From: Bacillota bacterium | GTDB taxonomy: Bacteria; Bacillota; Clostridia; Acetivibrionales; JANLFN01 | Length of the DNA stretch: 64,000 bases | Direction: 5' to 3' | Assembly: GCA_023421675.1 (NCBI GenBank) | Contig: JAEZTC010000013.1 | Location: 124,001 to 188,000, forward strand | In this document: piece by piece, positions 1-9,425 of the stretch | How positions within the stretch are numbered: position 1 is the first letter of the stretch | How the letters are laid out: the number at the start of each line of letters is the position of its first letter | Program-made: the position numbers and the translations under genes | Notes under the pieces: generated by a model | What the model was told of the DNA's origin: nothing | The model's input: only the letters and a program-made list of their open reading frames with translations | The model's database searches: none

Positions 1-2895
1 TATTATATAATCAAGGCTAGTGTAACAAAAATGGGCGAGGATTATTTCCCTGTCAAAATTGAATCAGATAAAATTTATGTTAAGGAGCAGGAGGTATCCA
101 CGTATCCATCTGCACCTCAGATAGTAGATAAAATTAATGCAACTGATGGAAGCACCATAACGACCTATTCCGAAAATCTTAAGCCTGACAGTGCATCAAT
201 ACTGTTCAATCCGCCCAAAAAGGGAGACGGGACGGTAGATGGCGATATAAAGTATGATATATGGCTTATGAGCAATATGGACAACATAGATAACCCGCCT
301 GAAAATAACAAGATAGAATCAAATTTAAGCCTTAATGACAGCAGGTTCCAGATTATGGACAGGTCAAGTCTTCAGGGTTATAAATATGATTTGAAGGGCT
401 TGACACCTAATTCAACTTATTATTTTAAAATAGTTGCTAAAAAAACATATGTGGAGTTTGTCAATGGTGAGCTTAAAAATGTTGAATATTTGTCACAGCC
501 AAGCCTGAAGATAATCATTACTCCTACTGATGGGCCTATTGAACAGCCTGTAGTTCCGGGGAGACCTCCGATAAAGATAAAGAAGTCGCCTACTGACGGA
601 AGAGATATGATAACTTCAACTTCGGCAACATTGCAGATAAAAAATAAATGGTATGAAAAGTTTAACGGAACAAAGTGGGAATATGTAAGGACTGAAAAGC
701 TTAACGAAAGTGACGTTCCGCCATATAACCCAAATGATCCTCTGACACCGCCTGATGGTATCAATTACAGAATGGTCCAGTATGATGATGGTGTTACATT
801 GGATGTGGGTGTAATGAAATATGAGGAAAACATGGATTACAGCAGACTCGAAAATATGCCTGCAGACTGGATTACAGGTGTTGAAGTCACACCAAATGAT
901 GAGACTGAGGACCCATTGCTAAACCCAGACAATCTGAGACACAATATAGATATAAACATTGAAGACCTTGATGAGAATACAACTTACATAGTTTGGGTCA
1001 GAGCCGAAAGAAAAAGAGAAAATCTTGTTTCAGGACCTTCGGATCCATTGATTATAACCACAAATCCGGACATGCCTCCGGTTATTGAAAAGCCGGTAGT
1101 GCCAACCTTTAATTATAACCTTCCGGGAGACAACTTTGTTGATTTGGGATGGGACGTTAAAGAAGGATATAACTATTATCTCAAATATGGTAAGACAGAT
1201 GATATTAAGGTGGCATCGGGTTCGGCTAGTATAAAGGCTGCCGACCTTAAGGATATAAACTTTTATAAAGTCGCAGGACTTGATTCGGATACTCTTTATT
1301 ACTTCTGGATTCAGGCAGAAGCGGTAAGCGGTGCGGAAACCGCTAAATCCGAATGGAGCGATTCATATGCTGTTAAGACCTTAAAGGATATACCGCCAGC
1401 TACGCCAAAGGGGTTTGGTGTTAAAAATACTGCAAATGCAGTCACAAAAAACAGCATAACCTTTGAGTGGATAAAGGAACCCGGTCTTCAGTATAAACTT
1501 GAGGTTGCGTCGGATATAAACTACAAGGATTCTAAAACCTATGACATAACTGATGCATCAGAATACACTGTGACAGGACTCAGATCCAACTTCAGGTATT
1601 ATGCAAGACTTTATGCGTATGATCCGGGAAAGAAGCTCAGGTCAGAACCAACTCAAAGCGTTACTGTAAGGACTCTTAGAAGCAGTGATGATTATGATTC
1701 TGATCAGGATATAGAAAATGTAATTACAGGTGATTATATTGTAAAAGATAAAATCGTTACAAATTACACCTGGAATATTAAAATAATTGGTGTAAATGCT
1801 GACAGATTTGTTGAGTTTGTTAAGAATGACAGAGAACTTAATTACTCGATTGATGCTACAAATCCACCATCTGCAGCCAATAAGATTGTGATTACCATTT
1901 CAGATAAGGTATTCAGATCAATGTCGGGAATGGGTAAAACTCTTACTATTGCAACAAAAACAGCTAACTATATTATTAGACCTGATGCGCTTGCTGTACC
2001 GCAGGAAGCAATACTTATCAAAAAGTATGGAGATTTTAATTATGAAATTTCACTGCTAAACCCGGGAACAGTACAGGTACCTAATACAACGGGTATGACA
2101 GCAAAAGGAGTTTCATCCCAGATAGCGGTGAACGCATTTGATGGAAGCAGCATTATAGAAGTTACAAAATTAAACAGACCGTTAAAGGTTAATATACCTT
2201 ATACAGGTGACAACTGGTTCAAACCTGGTGTAACTTCTGCAGTAATGTATGATGCAAAGTCAGGTGTGTGGCAGAAAGTTTCATCCACTGCTGACTATAA
2301 TCAGGATACAGGAGCCGGAACACTTGCTTTTGAAACGCTGAATACCGGAAATATGGCCGTTGCAGATATAACTAACACTTGCAGCTATGTTGACCTTGCA
2401 TACTTAAGCGATACCGATGAAGTCAAAAGTGCCGTTATTAAGATAGCTTCGGTACACCCTTTGAAGAGCGTGACCGGTAAATACTTCTCGCCTTCCTCAA
2501 ATGCAATAATGGGTGACGCTGCAAAACTCATGCTTGATGTTATGGATATCAACTATGACGACAAATATGCAAGTATTGCTGCAAAATCAGGTATCCTTAC
2601 TGCTGGAGATTTAAGCAGTGTTGGAAATGTTATAACCCGTGAAAAGGCCATACTTATGGTTGTGAGGGTTTACGAACTGAAATCGGGAAGAACTGCGGCT
2701 TCAAATGCTTATGTACCATATACCGATATATCAAAAGTAAGTACAGCGGCACGTTCCAAGGTAAGATTTGCTATTGAGAACGGTATTGTAACACCTAGAG
2801 ATTCCGGAATTTTGGCTCCGCAAAGCCCTGTTTCCAGGGGTGAGCTTATAGTGATGCTGCGTAAAGCCCTTGCATTAGCAGGAGATATAGATTAA
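1..2895 (+). CDS. Fibronectin type III / S-layer-homology surface protein (5' end outside window)
   Basis: The reading frame is open to the first base of the window, so the true start lies upstream and 964 residues are visible. Four fibronectin-III-like segments can be traced by the recurring 'L..nttYyfwv.A' strand pattern: codons about 40-145, 190-335, 365-445 and 465-555. A non-FN3 stretch follows, and from about codon 805 to the end there are SLH-like repeats ending in VSRGELIVMLRKAL. The family role is a large exported protein held in the S-layer or on secondary wall polymer by SLH modules, with FN3 domains as spacers or binding modules. No catalytic domain is visible in the part present. 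It sits 20 nt before another SLH protein in the same direction, so the two probably form one envelope operon. The exact ligand cannot be inferred. Confidence 0.8.
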   Translation, partial: YYIIKASVTKMGEDYFPVKIESDKIYVKEQEVSTYPSAPQIVDKINATDGSTITTYSENLKPDSASILFNPPKKGDGTVDGDIKYDIWLMSNMDNIDNPPENNKIESNLSLNDSRFQIMDRSSLQGYKYDLKGLTPNSTYYFKIVAKKTYVEFVNGELKNVEYLSQPSLKIIITPTDGPIEQPVVPGRPPIKIKKSPTDGRDMITSTSATLQIKNKWYEKFNGTKWEYVRTEKLNESDVPPYNPNDPLTPPDGINYRMVQYDDGVTLDVGVMKYEENMDYSRLENMPADWITGVEVTPNDETEDPLLNPDNLRHNIDINIEDLDENTTYIVWVRAERKRENLVSGPSDPLIITTNPDMPPVIEKPVVPTFNYNLPGDNFVDLGWDVKEGYNYYLKYGKTDDIKVASGSASIKAADLKDINFYKVAGLDSDTLYYFWIQAEAVSGAETAKSEWSDSYAVKTLKDIPPATPKGFGVKNTANAVTKNSITFEWIKEPGLQYKLEVASDINYKDSKTYDITDASEYTVTGLRSNFRYYARLYAYDPGKKLRSEPTQSVTVRTLRSSDDYDSDQDIENVITGDYIVKDKIVTNYTWNIKIIGVNADRFVEFVKNDRELNYSIDATNPPSAANKIVITISDKVFRSMSGMGKTLTIATKTANYIIRPDALAVPQEAILIKKYGDFNYEISLLNPGTVQVPNTTGMTAKGVSSQIAVNAFDGSSIIEVTKLNRPLKVNIPYTGDNWFKPGVTSAVMYDAKSGVWQKVSSTADYNQDTGAGTLAFETLNTGNMAVADITNTCSYVDLAYLSDTDEVKSAVIKIASVHPLKSVTGKYFSPSSNAIMGDAAKLMLDVMDINYDDKYASIAAKSGILTAGDLSSVGNVITREKAILMVVRVYELKSGRTAASNAYVPYTDISKVSTAARSKVRFAIENGIVTPRDSGILAPQSPVSRGELIVMLRKALALAGDID

Positions 2896-2930
2896 TTAAA
2901 GCATGAATAGTTAAGATGGGGGTATCCAAA

Positions 2931-3779
2931 TTGCGGTTTTCAAAAGGTAAGTTTATAGCTTTAATTACAGCAGTTATACTTTTGGTTAATGTTCAGGGTG
3001 TGTTTGCTGCTGGTTTAGTATATGATACAAAGCAGCTTGAAAATAATAAATTAAGAATTAACCTCAAATGGGAAAACCCATCAGAGGCTAAAGGGATTGT
3101 TCTTTCGTATTTTTACCTGGAAAACGGTAAAACCTTAAATATTGGCTATGAAACGAAGCTCGGGGCACCCCAGACTATTAGCTTTGACTATGACTTGAGC
3201 AGCGCTCTTCCGCCCATAAGGATATTGACAAAAAACATTGCGGACAAGACGGGTTTGCCCTTCAGTGACATAACTAATTCTGAAGCCAGGGAATATATCT
3301 GGCATTTGCACGATGCCGGAATTGTTAAGGGATCAGGTGATAAATACTACCCTGAAAGTACAATTTCAAGAGCTGAATTTATAGCTTTAATAATAAGATC
3401 TCTTAATCTTACAGGAAATCCTGAAAATACAAAGGGTTATAAGGACATAGATAACCACTGGGCGAAAAGGGACATGCTGTTAGGGGTTAAGTATGGTTTC
3501 CTGTCTGGGTTTGATGATAAGACCTTAAAGCCTAATAACAAAATTTCAGTAGCAGAGGTTTGTACTATTATTTCAAAAGCATTTAAATTCAAGACAAATT
3601 ATAACGGTACTTATTCAAAACCAAAAAAAGGGCAGTGGTATACTCCTTATGTTTTAAAAATGTTTAATTCTGGTATTTTGAGTACCAATGATGGAATATA
3701 TAAAAATTTCAATGAAACTGCTTATATAAGCAGGGCAAATGCTGCAATGATGATCAGTCGTGCTATTTCAACTTATTAA
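2931..3779 (+). CDS. Secreted protein with three SLH domains
   Basis: About 280 residues: a signal peptide (ALITAVILLVNVQGVFAAG), a short beta-rich segment of about 60 residues, then three SLH repeats from about residue 100 (YPESTISRAEFIALI; an Asp-Ile-x-x-HWA repeat at about 170; ISRANAAMMISRA at the C terminus). SLH triplets bind pyruvylated secondary cell-wall polymer, so a wall-anchored surface location is likely; the N-terminal part has no recognised function. Start choice: an ATG at 2916 is in frame, but the run GATGGGGGT (2915-2923) is a good ribosome site 7 nt before TTG 2931, giving a normal-length signal peptide, so I use TTG. It follows the upstream SLH/FN3 gene by 35 nt. Confidence 0.8.
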   Translation: MRFSKGKFIALITAVILLVNVQGVFAAGLVYDTKQLENNKLRINLKWENPSEAKGIVLSYFYLENGKTLNIGYETKLGAPQTISFDYDLSSALPPIRILTKNIADKTGLPFSDITNSEAREYIWHLHDAGIVKGSGDKYYPESTISRAEFIALIIRSLNLTGNPENTKGYKDIDNHWAKRDMLLGVKYGFLSGFDDKTLKPNNKISVAEVCTIISKAFKFKTNYNGTYSKPKKGQWYTPYVLKMFNSGILSTNDGIYKNFNETAYISRANAAMMISRAISTY

Positions 3780-3975
3780 TAGATTAATTTAAAAGAGAGG
3801 GTAAAGTTGAACATATTAACATAAATTTTCAAGCTGACTTTAGAAAAAAATCATGATTTTACAATTATGAAAATTTAATGTTCATATGTGTAAAACCGCT
3901 GAATAACAATAAATTTGCATGTATACGTCCCTTTGTTTAAGGTAATAATTTTATTAGAAACAAGGGGGTGAATGC

Positions 3976-4737
3976 GTGAAAAAAACATATTATGTAATTC
4001 TTGTTTTTGGATTATTGGTTATATTCATTTCACTGTTTATAATAAACAACGGTAGAATCCAAGATCCCCAGATAGCTTTGGAAAAGGCTTTTGGGTTGAC
4101 CGGTGCAAAGCTCGAACAAAGCGAAATAAATATATGGGGCAGACTGGGAAAAGACATATCTGATTATGAAAAAATGAAGCAGTTGGCTGATGAAATTGTT
4201 TCAGGTCAAAAATTAGTAAAAGATAATACATATTCATTTAAAAAGACTATTAACAACGATACTACAAAAATTGAAATTAAAGGCAGTACTCCTGAAGGTA
4301 AGTATGTTGCAATGTTTTTGCAGCTTTTTAGAACCGGTAATACAGATGATAATACATTGTCAGTAACAATTTCAGATACAAAAAGTTTTGATAGTGCAAG
4401 CCTAATTAAAACTAAAGGGGGGGTAGAACAGGTCTTAAAGAAACACAACATAGTTCCCAAAACAAGTTCCTGTATATCTGGATATGTTGATGGGAAGCTT
4501 GCAAACACAAAAGTAGAAGAAGTCTACAAAAAAATATTTAAAACTATTTCAGCAAAAAAGGTTGAAGGTATAAGAGATGGAAATCTCGTGAGTATAAGTG
4601 CTTATTCTCCACTACTTAGGGATTCCATCAAGGTAGATGGTAAAAAAATAAATTTCAATCTGGCAGCCAGATATAACAGCTATGATAATAAAACATATAT
4701 GTGGATTGCTACCCCGATTATAGAAATAGAATACTGA
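3976..4737 (+). CDS. ywmB: YwmB family protein (TATA-box-binding-like fold)
   Basis: 253 residues with an N-terminal signal anchor (VILVFGLLVIFISLFII). Starts at GTG with the strong site AAGGGGGTG (3963-3970) upstream. The product matches the YwmB family by size, exported topology and gene position: in Bacillus ywmB directly precedes murAA and spoIID, exactly as here. The function of YwmB is not established; the fold is described as TATA-box-binding-like, with no evidence of DNA binding. Assignment rests mainly on synteny plus general architecture, since few invariant residues are known. The gap to murA is 56 nt and no terminator separates them. Confidence 0.65.
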   Translation: MKKTYYVILVFGLLVIFISLFIINNGRIQDPQIALEKAFGLTGAKLEQSEINIWGRLGKDISDYEKMKQLADEIVSGQKLVKDNTYSFKKTINNDTTKIEIKGSTPEGKYVAMFLQLFRTGNTDDNTLSVTISDTKSFDSASLIKTKGGVEQVLKKHNIVPKTSSCISGYVDGKLANTKVEEVYKKIFKTISAKKVEGIRDGNLVSISAYSPLLRDSIKVDGKKINFNLAARYNSYDNKTYMWIATPIIEIEY

Positions 4738-4793
4738 TGTACCTGGAAGCGCACTAAAGATTAAGAGTTTAAGACACAAAGGGGAGAATAAAA

Positions 4794-6053
4794 ATGTCCA
4801 GGTTTATTATTACTGAAGGAAAGCCTTTAAAAGGAACGGTTAGGGTAAGTGGTGCAAAGAATTCTGTATTGCCTATAATAGCAGCGTCCTTGCTAGGCGA
4901 CGGACAAAATGTATTAGAGGAAATTCCTTTTCTTAATGACGTTAAAATAATGTGCGAGCTTATAAAATCTCTTGGAGCCGATATAACCATATCTGAGGAT
5001 AAAAACACGCTAAAGGTTGTTACAGGGGATATCCTTAACACTACTGCACCATATGAGTTGGTAAATAAAATGAGGGCGTCCTTCCTTGTCATGGGTCCTT
5101 TGCTTGCAAAGGTAGGGCATGCTAAAATTTCTCTCCCTGGAGGCTGTGCAATTGGAACAAGACCTGTAGATCTTCATTTAAAAGGTTTTGCGGCAATGGG
5201 CGCAGAAATTATACAGGAACATGGATATATAGAAGCAAGAACCAAAGGAAAACTTAAAGGCGATAAAATATATCTCGATTTTCCCAGCGTTGGTGCAACA
5301 GAAAATATAATGATGGCGGCTGTGCTTGCAGAAGGACAGACAATAATTGAAAATGCAGCAATAGAACCTGAAATTGTTGATTTGGCTACATATCTTACTT
5401 CAATGGGGGGAGATGTAAAAGGGGCAGGAACCGATACGATTAAAATTAATGGGGTTCCAAGCCTTAAGGCGGCTAATCACACTGTAATACCCGATAGAAT
5501 TGAAGCTGGTACTTATATGATTGCTGCAGCAATTACCGGTGGTGATGTGATAGTTGAAAATGTACTTACAGACCATCTGAAACCGGTGAGCGCAAAACTT
5601 AGGGAAGCAGGGGCAGAAGTATCGGAGGATTTGACAAGTATACGTGTAACGGCAGGAAATAAACTAAAAGCGCTTGATATTAAGACCCATCCTTATCCTG
5701 GGTTCCCGACAGACATGCAGGCACAGATGACTGCCTTGATGACTAAAGCCGAGGGAACAAGCCTGGTTATAGAAACCATTTTTGAAAACAGGTTTATGCA
5801 TGTAAGTGAGCTTAAACGAATGGGTGCAAATATAAAAATAGAGGGCAGAAGTGCAATAATTGAAGGTAATGATGGACTCCTTGGTGCACAGGTGAAAGCA
5901 ACTGATTTGAGAGCAGGTGCGGCACTCATACTTGCTGGTCTTGCGGCAAAAGGAACAACCGAAATAACAGATATTGAACATATAGAAAGAGGATATGTAA
6001 ATATTGAACAGAAGCTCAGAGCTTTGGGAGCAAACATAAAAAAGGAAAGCTAA
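4794..6053 (+). CDS. murA: UDP-N-acetylglucosamine 1-carboxyvinyltransferase MurA
   Basis: Catalyses the first committed step of peptidoglycan synthesis, transfer of enolpyruvyl from PEP to UDP-GlcNAc in the cytoplasm. 419 residues, the usual length. The N-terminal KPLKGTVRVSGAKNSVLPI substrate loop and the PEP-binding catalytic Cys in GGCAIGTRPVD (Cys118, equivalent to Cys115-117 of characterised enzymes) are present, so the enzyme should be active and fosfomycin-sensitive. FPTDMQAQ and the C-terminal RAGAALILAGLAA are also typical. RBS AAAGGGGAG precedes ATG 4794. It lies between ywmB and spoIID as in Bacillus murAA, and ends at a hairpin terminator at 6072. Confidence 0.97.
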   Translation: MSRFIITEGKPLKGTVRVSGAKNSVLPIIAASLLGDGQNVLEEIPFLNDVKIMCELIKSLGADITISEDKNTLKVVTGDILNTTAPYELVNKMRASFLVMGPLLAKVGHAKISLPGGCAIGTRPVDLHLKGFAAMGAEIIQEHGYIEARTKGKLKGDKIYLDFPSVGATENIMMAAVLAEGQTIIENAAIEPEIVDLATYLTSMGGDVKGAGTDTIKINGVPSLKAANHTVIPDRIEAGTYMIAAAITGGDVIVENVLTDHLKPVSAKLREAGAEVSEDLTSIRVTAGNKLKALDIKTHPYPGFPTDMQAQMTALMTKAEGTSLVIETIFENRFMHVSELKRMGANIKIEGRSAIIEGNDGLLGAQVKATDLRAGAALILAGLAAKGTTEITDIEHIERGYVNIEQKLRALGANIKKES

Positions 6054-6071
6054 TTAAGGTTTTTCTGATGA

Positions 6072-6097
6072 AGAGTCACTTAGGTGGCTCTTTTCTT
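6072..6097 (+). terminator. Rho-independent terminator after murA
   Basis: AGAGTCAC (6072-6079), loop TTAG, GTGGCTCT (6084-6091), then a short T-rich tail. One G-T pair in the 8-bp stem. It separates murA from the sporulation-specific spoID-class gene that follows. Confidence 0.75.
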
Positions 6098-6153
6098 ATT
6101 CCAATAAAGTCTTTTTAAATCATAAAAAGTCTCGTCCCGAATATATTTTAAAC

Positions 6154-7146
6154 ATGAAAAAGTTTTCTTTTTATTCGCTTCTAATGTTAATAGTGGTTGT
6201 GCTTACACCTCTGCTTATTGTCAAAAGCTGTGGTACGGGACATCATGAAGATGGAGTCAAGCCAAAGGACGACTTACTTATAAAGGTTTATGTCAAGTCC
6301 GAAGACAAAACCAAGCAGATGGGCCTTGATGAGTATCTTAAGGGGGTAGTTGCTGCCGAGATGCCTGCTTCTTTTGAACCTGAAGCTTTAAAGGCTCAGG
6401 CTGTAGCTGCAAGAACTTATGCATTTGCACGATATAAAAAGGTATACTCATCAAATAATGATAGGGAAAAAGGTGCGGATGTATGTACTGACCCGGGAGA
6501 TTGCCAGGCATGGATAAGTAAGGACGCAGCAATTAAAAACTGGGGTAAGTCTATAGGGGCTAAGAATTGGAAAAAGATAGAGAAGGCTGTTAATGATACT
6601 CATGGAATAATTCTGGTTTATAACGGTGCCATTGCTAATCCGGTATTCCACTCAAATGCAGCCGGGAGGACTGAAAACTCTGAAGACGTATGGGATGGGG
6701 TAAGCGTACCATATTTAAAAAGTGTTATAAGTAAAGGGGATGAACTGGGGAAAGACTATAAAACAGACGTTACAATTAGCTCTGCTGACTTTATAAAGAA
6801 ACTTAAAGGCAGTTATCCTAACTTCAAGTATACCGGTAAGGACATTTCAACAGACATTCAGATTATAGAGTATACTAGCGGAGGCCGTGCAAAGACAGTT
6901 AAAATTGCCAATATAACTATGAAAGGTACAGACTTCAGAAAGCTGTTTGAATTAAAATCCACAAATTTTATTGTCCAGAAGGGAAGCAATGACGTTGTAA
7001 AGCTTACAACATACGGTAATGGGCATGGGGTTGGACTCAGTCAGTGGGGAGCCAATTACCTGGCTAAAAATGGGGGTGGCTTTGAAGAAATTTTAAAACA
7101 TTATTATACTGGTATACAGTTGGATAATGTAAATAACTTCAAGTGA
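6154..7146 (+). CDS. spoIID: Stage II sporulation protein D (SpoIID lytic transglycosylase)
   Basis: 330 residues with an N-terminal membrane anchor (residues about 5-25) and an extracytoplasmic SpoIID domain. SpoIID degrades peptidoglycan glycan strands during forespore engulfment with SpoIIP and SpoIIM. Catalytic Glu69 sits in VVAAEMPASFEPEALKAQA, and Cys111/Cys117 (VCTDPGDCQAW) match the zinc-binding Cys pair seen in clostridial SpoIID. NGHGVGLSQWGA near the C terminus is diagnostic. There is no clear Shine-Dalgarno before ATG 6154; the upstream GAATATATT (6139-6147) could be a sigma-E-type -10, which is inference. Gene order murA-spoIID-spoIIQ supports the call. Confidence 0.95.
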   Translation: MKKFSFYSLLMLIVVVLTPLLIVKSCGTGHHEDGVKPKDDLLIKVYVKSEDKTKQMGLDEYLKGVVAAEMPASFEPEALKAQAVAARTYAFARYKKVYSSNNDREKGADVCTDPGDCQAWISKDAAIKNWGKSIGAKNWKKIEKAVNDTHGIILVYNGAIANPVFHSNAAGRTENSEDVWDGVSVPYLKSVISKGDELGKDYKTDVTISSADFIKKLKGSYPNFKYTGKDISTDIQIIEYTSGGRAKTVKIANITMKGTDFRKLFELKSTNFIVQKGSNDVVKLTTYGNGHGVGLSQWGANYLAKNGGGFEEILKHYYTGIQLDNVNNFK

Positions 7147-7226
7147 TAATAAACACCTAAAAATAAACCACCACTTATGTATAATGTTCCCATTTGCGGA
7201 AACAATATTATATGGAGGTGGAAAAT

Positions 7227-8006
7227 GTGGATATGAAAAAGCTGTTTCCAGAAAAGAAATTTTCTAAGAAAGGAATAATGGAATTTCTAGATAAAAAGGG
7301 ATTCTATATAGTACTGATACTCTGCATAGCTGTAGTGGGAACTGTAGCAGTATTTGTTACAACACATAATTCAACCACGCCGGATATAGATATGCAGAAG
7401 ATGGCACAGAATAATTCCGACAAGGATACCGCGGGTAAGTCAACCAAGCAGGAACAGTCATCAGTAAGCACTAAAAATACAACGACTCAAACAAAAACAA
7501 ATGATAAGGCTGCGCCGTCAAAAACTACTCCTTCAACCCAGGATAAGAATTCAGGCAGCACGCCTGGAAAATCAAATACCGCATCCCAGGTTGTAAAGCT
7601 TGCGCCGCCTGTATCAGGCAGCATAACCTTTGAGTATGCTGAGGACAAGCTTGTTTATTCAAAAACTCTTGAAGAGTGGACAACACACAGCGGTGTGGAC
7701 TTGGGAGCTGAAAGAGGTACGCCGATAAAGGCTGCTGCAGACGGAGTTGTAAATGAAATCAAAAATGATCCCGGTTATGGTACAATTGTAATAATTCAGC
7801 ATGCCAACGGAATAAAGACTGTATATGCAAACCTTTCGGCAGAAACAATGGTTGTACCTAATCAAAAGGTAAAACAGGGTGATGTGATAGGCTCGGTAGG
7901 AAACACAGCAAACTTTGAGGTTTCCGAACAGCCGCACCTGCACTTTGAAGTACGCAAGAACGACAAGATAGTTAATCCGATGACATATTTGCCTAATATC
8001 AAGTAA
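7227..8006 (+). CDS. spoIIQ: SpoIIQ-like M23 (LytM) membrane endopeptidase
   Basis: 259 residues from GTG 7227: cytoplasmic tail, one membrane helix (GFYIVLILCIAVVGTVAVFV), a Ser/Thr/Lys-rich linker of about 80 residues, then a LytM domain. The complete zinc set is present: His154 and Asp158 (HSGVD) and His237-x-His239 (HLHFEV). Bacillus SpoIIQ has lost one ligand while clostridial SpoIIQ keeps them, so an active peptidase is plausible. The partner in engulfment would be SpoIIIAH, not in this window. Start choice: GGAGGTGG (7214-7221) points to GTG 7227 or ATG 7233 rather than the TTG at 7194. Position after spoIID supports SpoIIQ over a generic M23 hydrolase. Confidence 0.88.
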   Translation: MDMKKLFPEKKFSKKGIMEFLDKKGFYIVLILCIAVVGTVAVFVTTHNSTTPDIDMQKMAQNNSDKDTAGKSTKQEQSSVSTKNTTTQTKTNDKAAPSKTTPSTQDKNSGSTPGKSNTASQVVKLAPPVSGSITFEYAEDKLVYSKTLEEWTTHSGVDLGAERGTPIKAAADGVVNEIKNDPGYGTIVIIQHANGIKTVYANLSAETMVVPNQKVKQGDVIGSVGNTANFEVSEQPHLHFEVRKNDKIVNPMTYLPNIK

Positions 8007-8022
8007 TAAACACTTTTATGAC

Positions 8023-8056
8023 AAAAGGAACGCCGCTTTTAGCTGTGTTCCTTTTT
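8023..8056 (+). terminator. Terminator after spoIIQ
   Basis: AAGGAAC ... GTTCCTT stem around a GC-containing loop, followed by six T residues (8051-8057). Confidence 0.75.
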
Positions 8057-8163
8057 TATTATTGACTACCTTGTTTTTAAATAATAATATATACATTATT
8101 GTAATATAAAGTATTGAAATAAATTACAAATGTAAAATTATCTAAACTTAGGGGGGCAGAAAA

Positions 8164-8931
8164 ATGAAAAAAAAGTTAATTGCAGTATTTGTTTTAGTAG
8201 CTGTAATGTCACTTTCAGTGGGTGTTTATGCAGGTGGTAAGTTAACAAAAGTCACTGCATATTTGAACAGTGGTCTTACTATAAAGGTTGATGGAAATAA
8301 GCTTGAACCTGTAGAATCTGATGGAAGCAGGATATACCCAATAGTCTACAACAACAGAACATATTTACCTGTTAGAACAATTTCAGATGCACTGGGTACT
8401 GAGGTAAACTATGATGGATCAGGTGAAGGGACTATCACAATTAATTCTGGTAAATCTGATTCTGTTTCAAAACAAGTGGATTCAGATAATCAGGTATATA
8501 CAAATTCAGAATATGGTTTTAGCTTTGAATATCCAAAATCATGGCAAAAGTTAAACGTTAGCAATGGCATACTTGTTGCGTTTAGCGCAAACGATTCAGA
8601 TCCTTCAACTGTCTATAGCGTTAATCTTGCTGTAGAAAAACTTCCGAATGGAACTACTTTGGAAGAGTTCGATAAAGATGCTGTTTCGCAGCTCACTAAT
8701 TCACTTTTTAATATTAATTTTATTTCAAAAAAGGAATTATCAATAAGCGGTTTCAAGGCAATTAGCCTTGAATATACAATACAATCTTCGGGAAAAAATG
8801 TAAGGCTATGTTCAACATATTTTATAAAAAATAACACAGCATACGTAATCACGTCTGGAGGTACTGAGGCAGGTTTTACAGAGTCCCTGCCTGAAGTGCA
8901 GAATTTATTTAAATCATTTACATTTAATTAA
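8164..8931 (+). CDS. Secreted stalk-domain protein with PsbP/DUF1795-like C-terminal domain
   Basis: 255 residues, start ATG after TTAGGGGGG. Signal peptide (AVFVLVAVMSLSVGVYAGG) is followed by a copper-amine-oxidase N-terminal-like 'stalk' segment at about 30-95 (RTYLPVRTISDALGTEVNYD), a motif common in clostridial exported proteins and not itself evidence of oxidase activity. From about residue 115, YGFSFEYPKSWQK begins a PsbP/DUF1795-type domain. Function unknown; likely anchored to or near the envelope. It ends at a long bidirectional hairpin and is probably a single-gene unit. No catalytic residues recognised. Confidence 0.7.
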   Translation: MKKKLIAVFVLVAVMSLSVGVYAGGKLTKVTAYLNSGLTIKVDGNKLEPVESDGSRIYPIVYNNRTYLPVRTISDALGTEVNYDGSGEGTITINSGKSDSVSKQVDSDNQVYTNSEYGFSFEYPKSWQKLNVSNGILVAFSANDSDPSTVYSVNLAVEKLPNGTTLEEFDKDAVSQLTNSLFNINFISKKELSISGFKAISLEYTIQSSGKNVRLCSTYFIKNNTAYVITSGGTEAGFTESLPEVQNLFKSFTFN

Positions 8932-8962
8932 GATAGATAAAAATATAAATATATAAATAATA

Positions 8963-9008
8963 AAAAGGTGCTGGTCTTAAAATTATAATGATTTTAACAG
9001 CACCTTTT
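8963..9008. terminator. Bidirectional terminator between convergent genes
   Basis: AAAAGGTGCTG (8963-8973) pairs perfectly with CAGCACCTTTT (8998-9008), with an inner TTAAAAT/ATTTTAA stem. T-runs on both strands allow it to end both the forward stalk-domain gene and the reverse small-protein operon. Confidence 0.85.
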
Positions 9009-9026
9009 ACTAACAAACGTAATTAT

Positions 9027-9239
9027 TTATTGAGAGTTCTTTCTGTACAATAAAATCTTGATTACAATATATATTGCATTTGACACAATTGTAAAGAATG
9101 CAAGGCTTGGAAAAATGGCTTGTGTAATTTCATTTTTTATAGTTGATAAACCTAGAAAAAGAAAAATTATAGGCCATATTGCTATTGAGAACTTCAGATA
9201 GCTTTTAGAAAATGCTTCGGTAATAACTAACTTATTCAC
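9027..9239 (-). CDS. Small membrane protein (70 aa), unknown
   Basis: Two hydrophobic helices (about residues 17-33 and 45-62) with a basic C-terminal end. GTG start at 9239 overlaps the TGA stop of the upstream small gene (GTGA), and AAAGGAG sits just inside that gene, so the two are translationally coupled. It is the last gene of the reverse-strand agr-like island and ends at the bidirectional terminator. No family recognised; size and topology resemble small immunity or accessory membrane proteins found near peptide-signal genes, but that is only context. Confidence 0.55.
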   Translation of the reverse strand: MNKLVITEAFSKSYLKFSIAIWPIIFLFLGLSTIKNEITQAIFPSLAFFTIVSNAIYIVIKILLYRKNSQ

Positions 9240-9421
9240 TTATCTGTCTCCTTTACATATCCACTGACAAAGCCCGGAAAAGAACCTAAAATGCAAAGAC
9301 CAGCTCCATTGGATAAAATGGGTTCTTTAAAGCATAAGATATTAAGTGCTATCATAAGTAATCCAGCTATTAATGCAAGCCAAGCGACAAACCTTATGAA
9401 TTTCTGCCCTGTTATGACCAA
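9236..9421 (-). CDS. Small membrane protein (61 aa), unknown
   Basis: One clear hydrophobic helix (VAWLALIAGLLMIALNILC) and a second weakly hydrophobic, glycine-rich stretch (GAGLCILGSFPGFVSG). TTG start at 9421 follows the site GAAGGGTAA, which itself overlaps the end of an upstream open frame, and its own 3' end overlaps the next small gene. The tight stacking suggests a co-translated set of small membrane proteins. No homologous family recognised. Confidence 0.5.
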   Translation of the reverse strand: MVITGQKFIRFVAWLALIAGLLMIALNILCFKEPILSNGAGLCILGSFPGFVSGYVKETDK

Positions 9422-9425
9422 ATGA

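Noticed and set aside
5664..6037. Long reverse-strand open frames inside murA
   Set aside because: Overlap a strongly conserved gene in the opposite strand, no ribosome site, compositions typical of antisense shadows.
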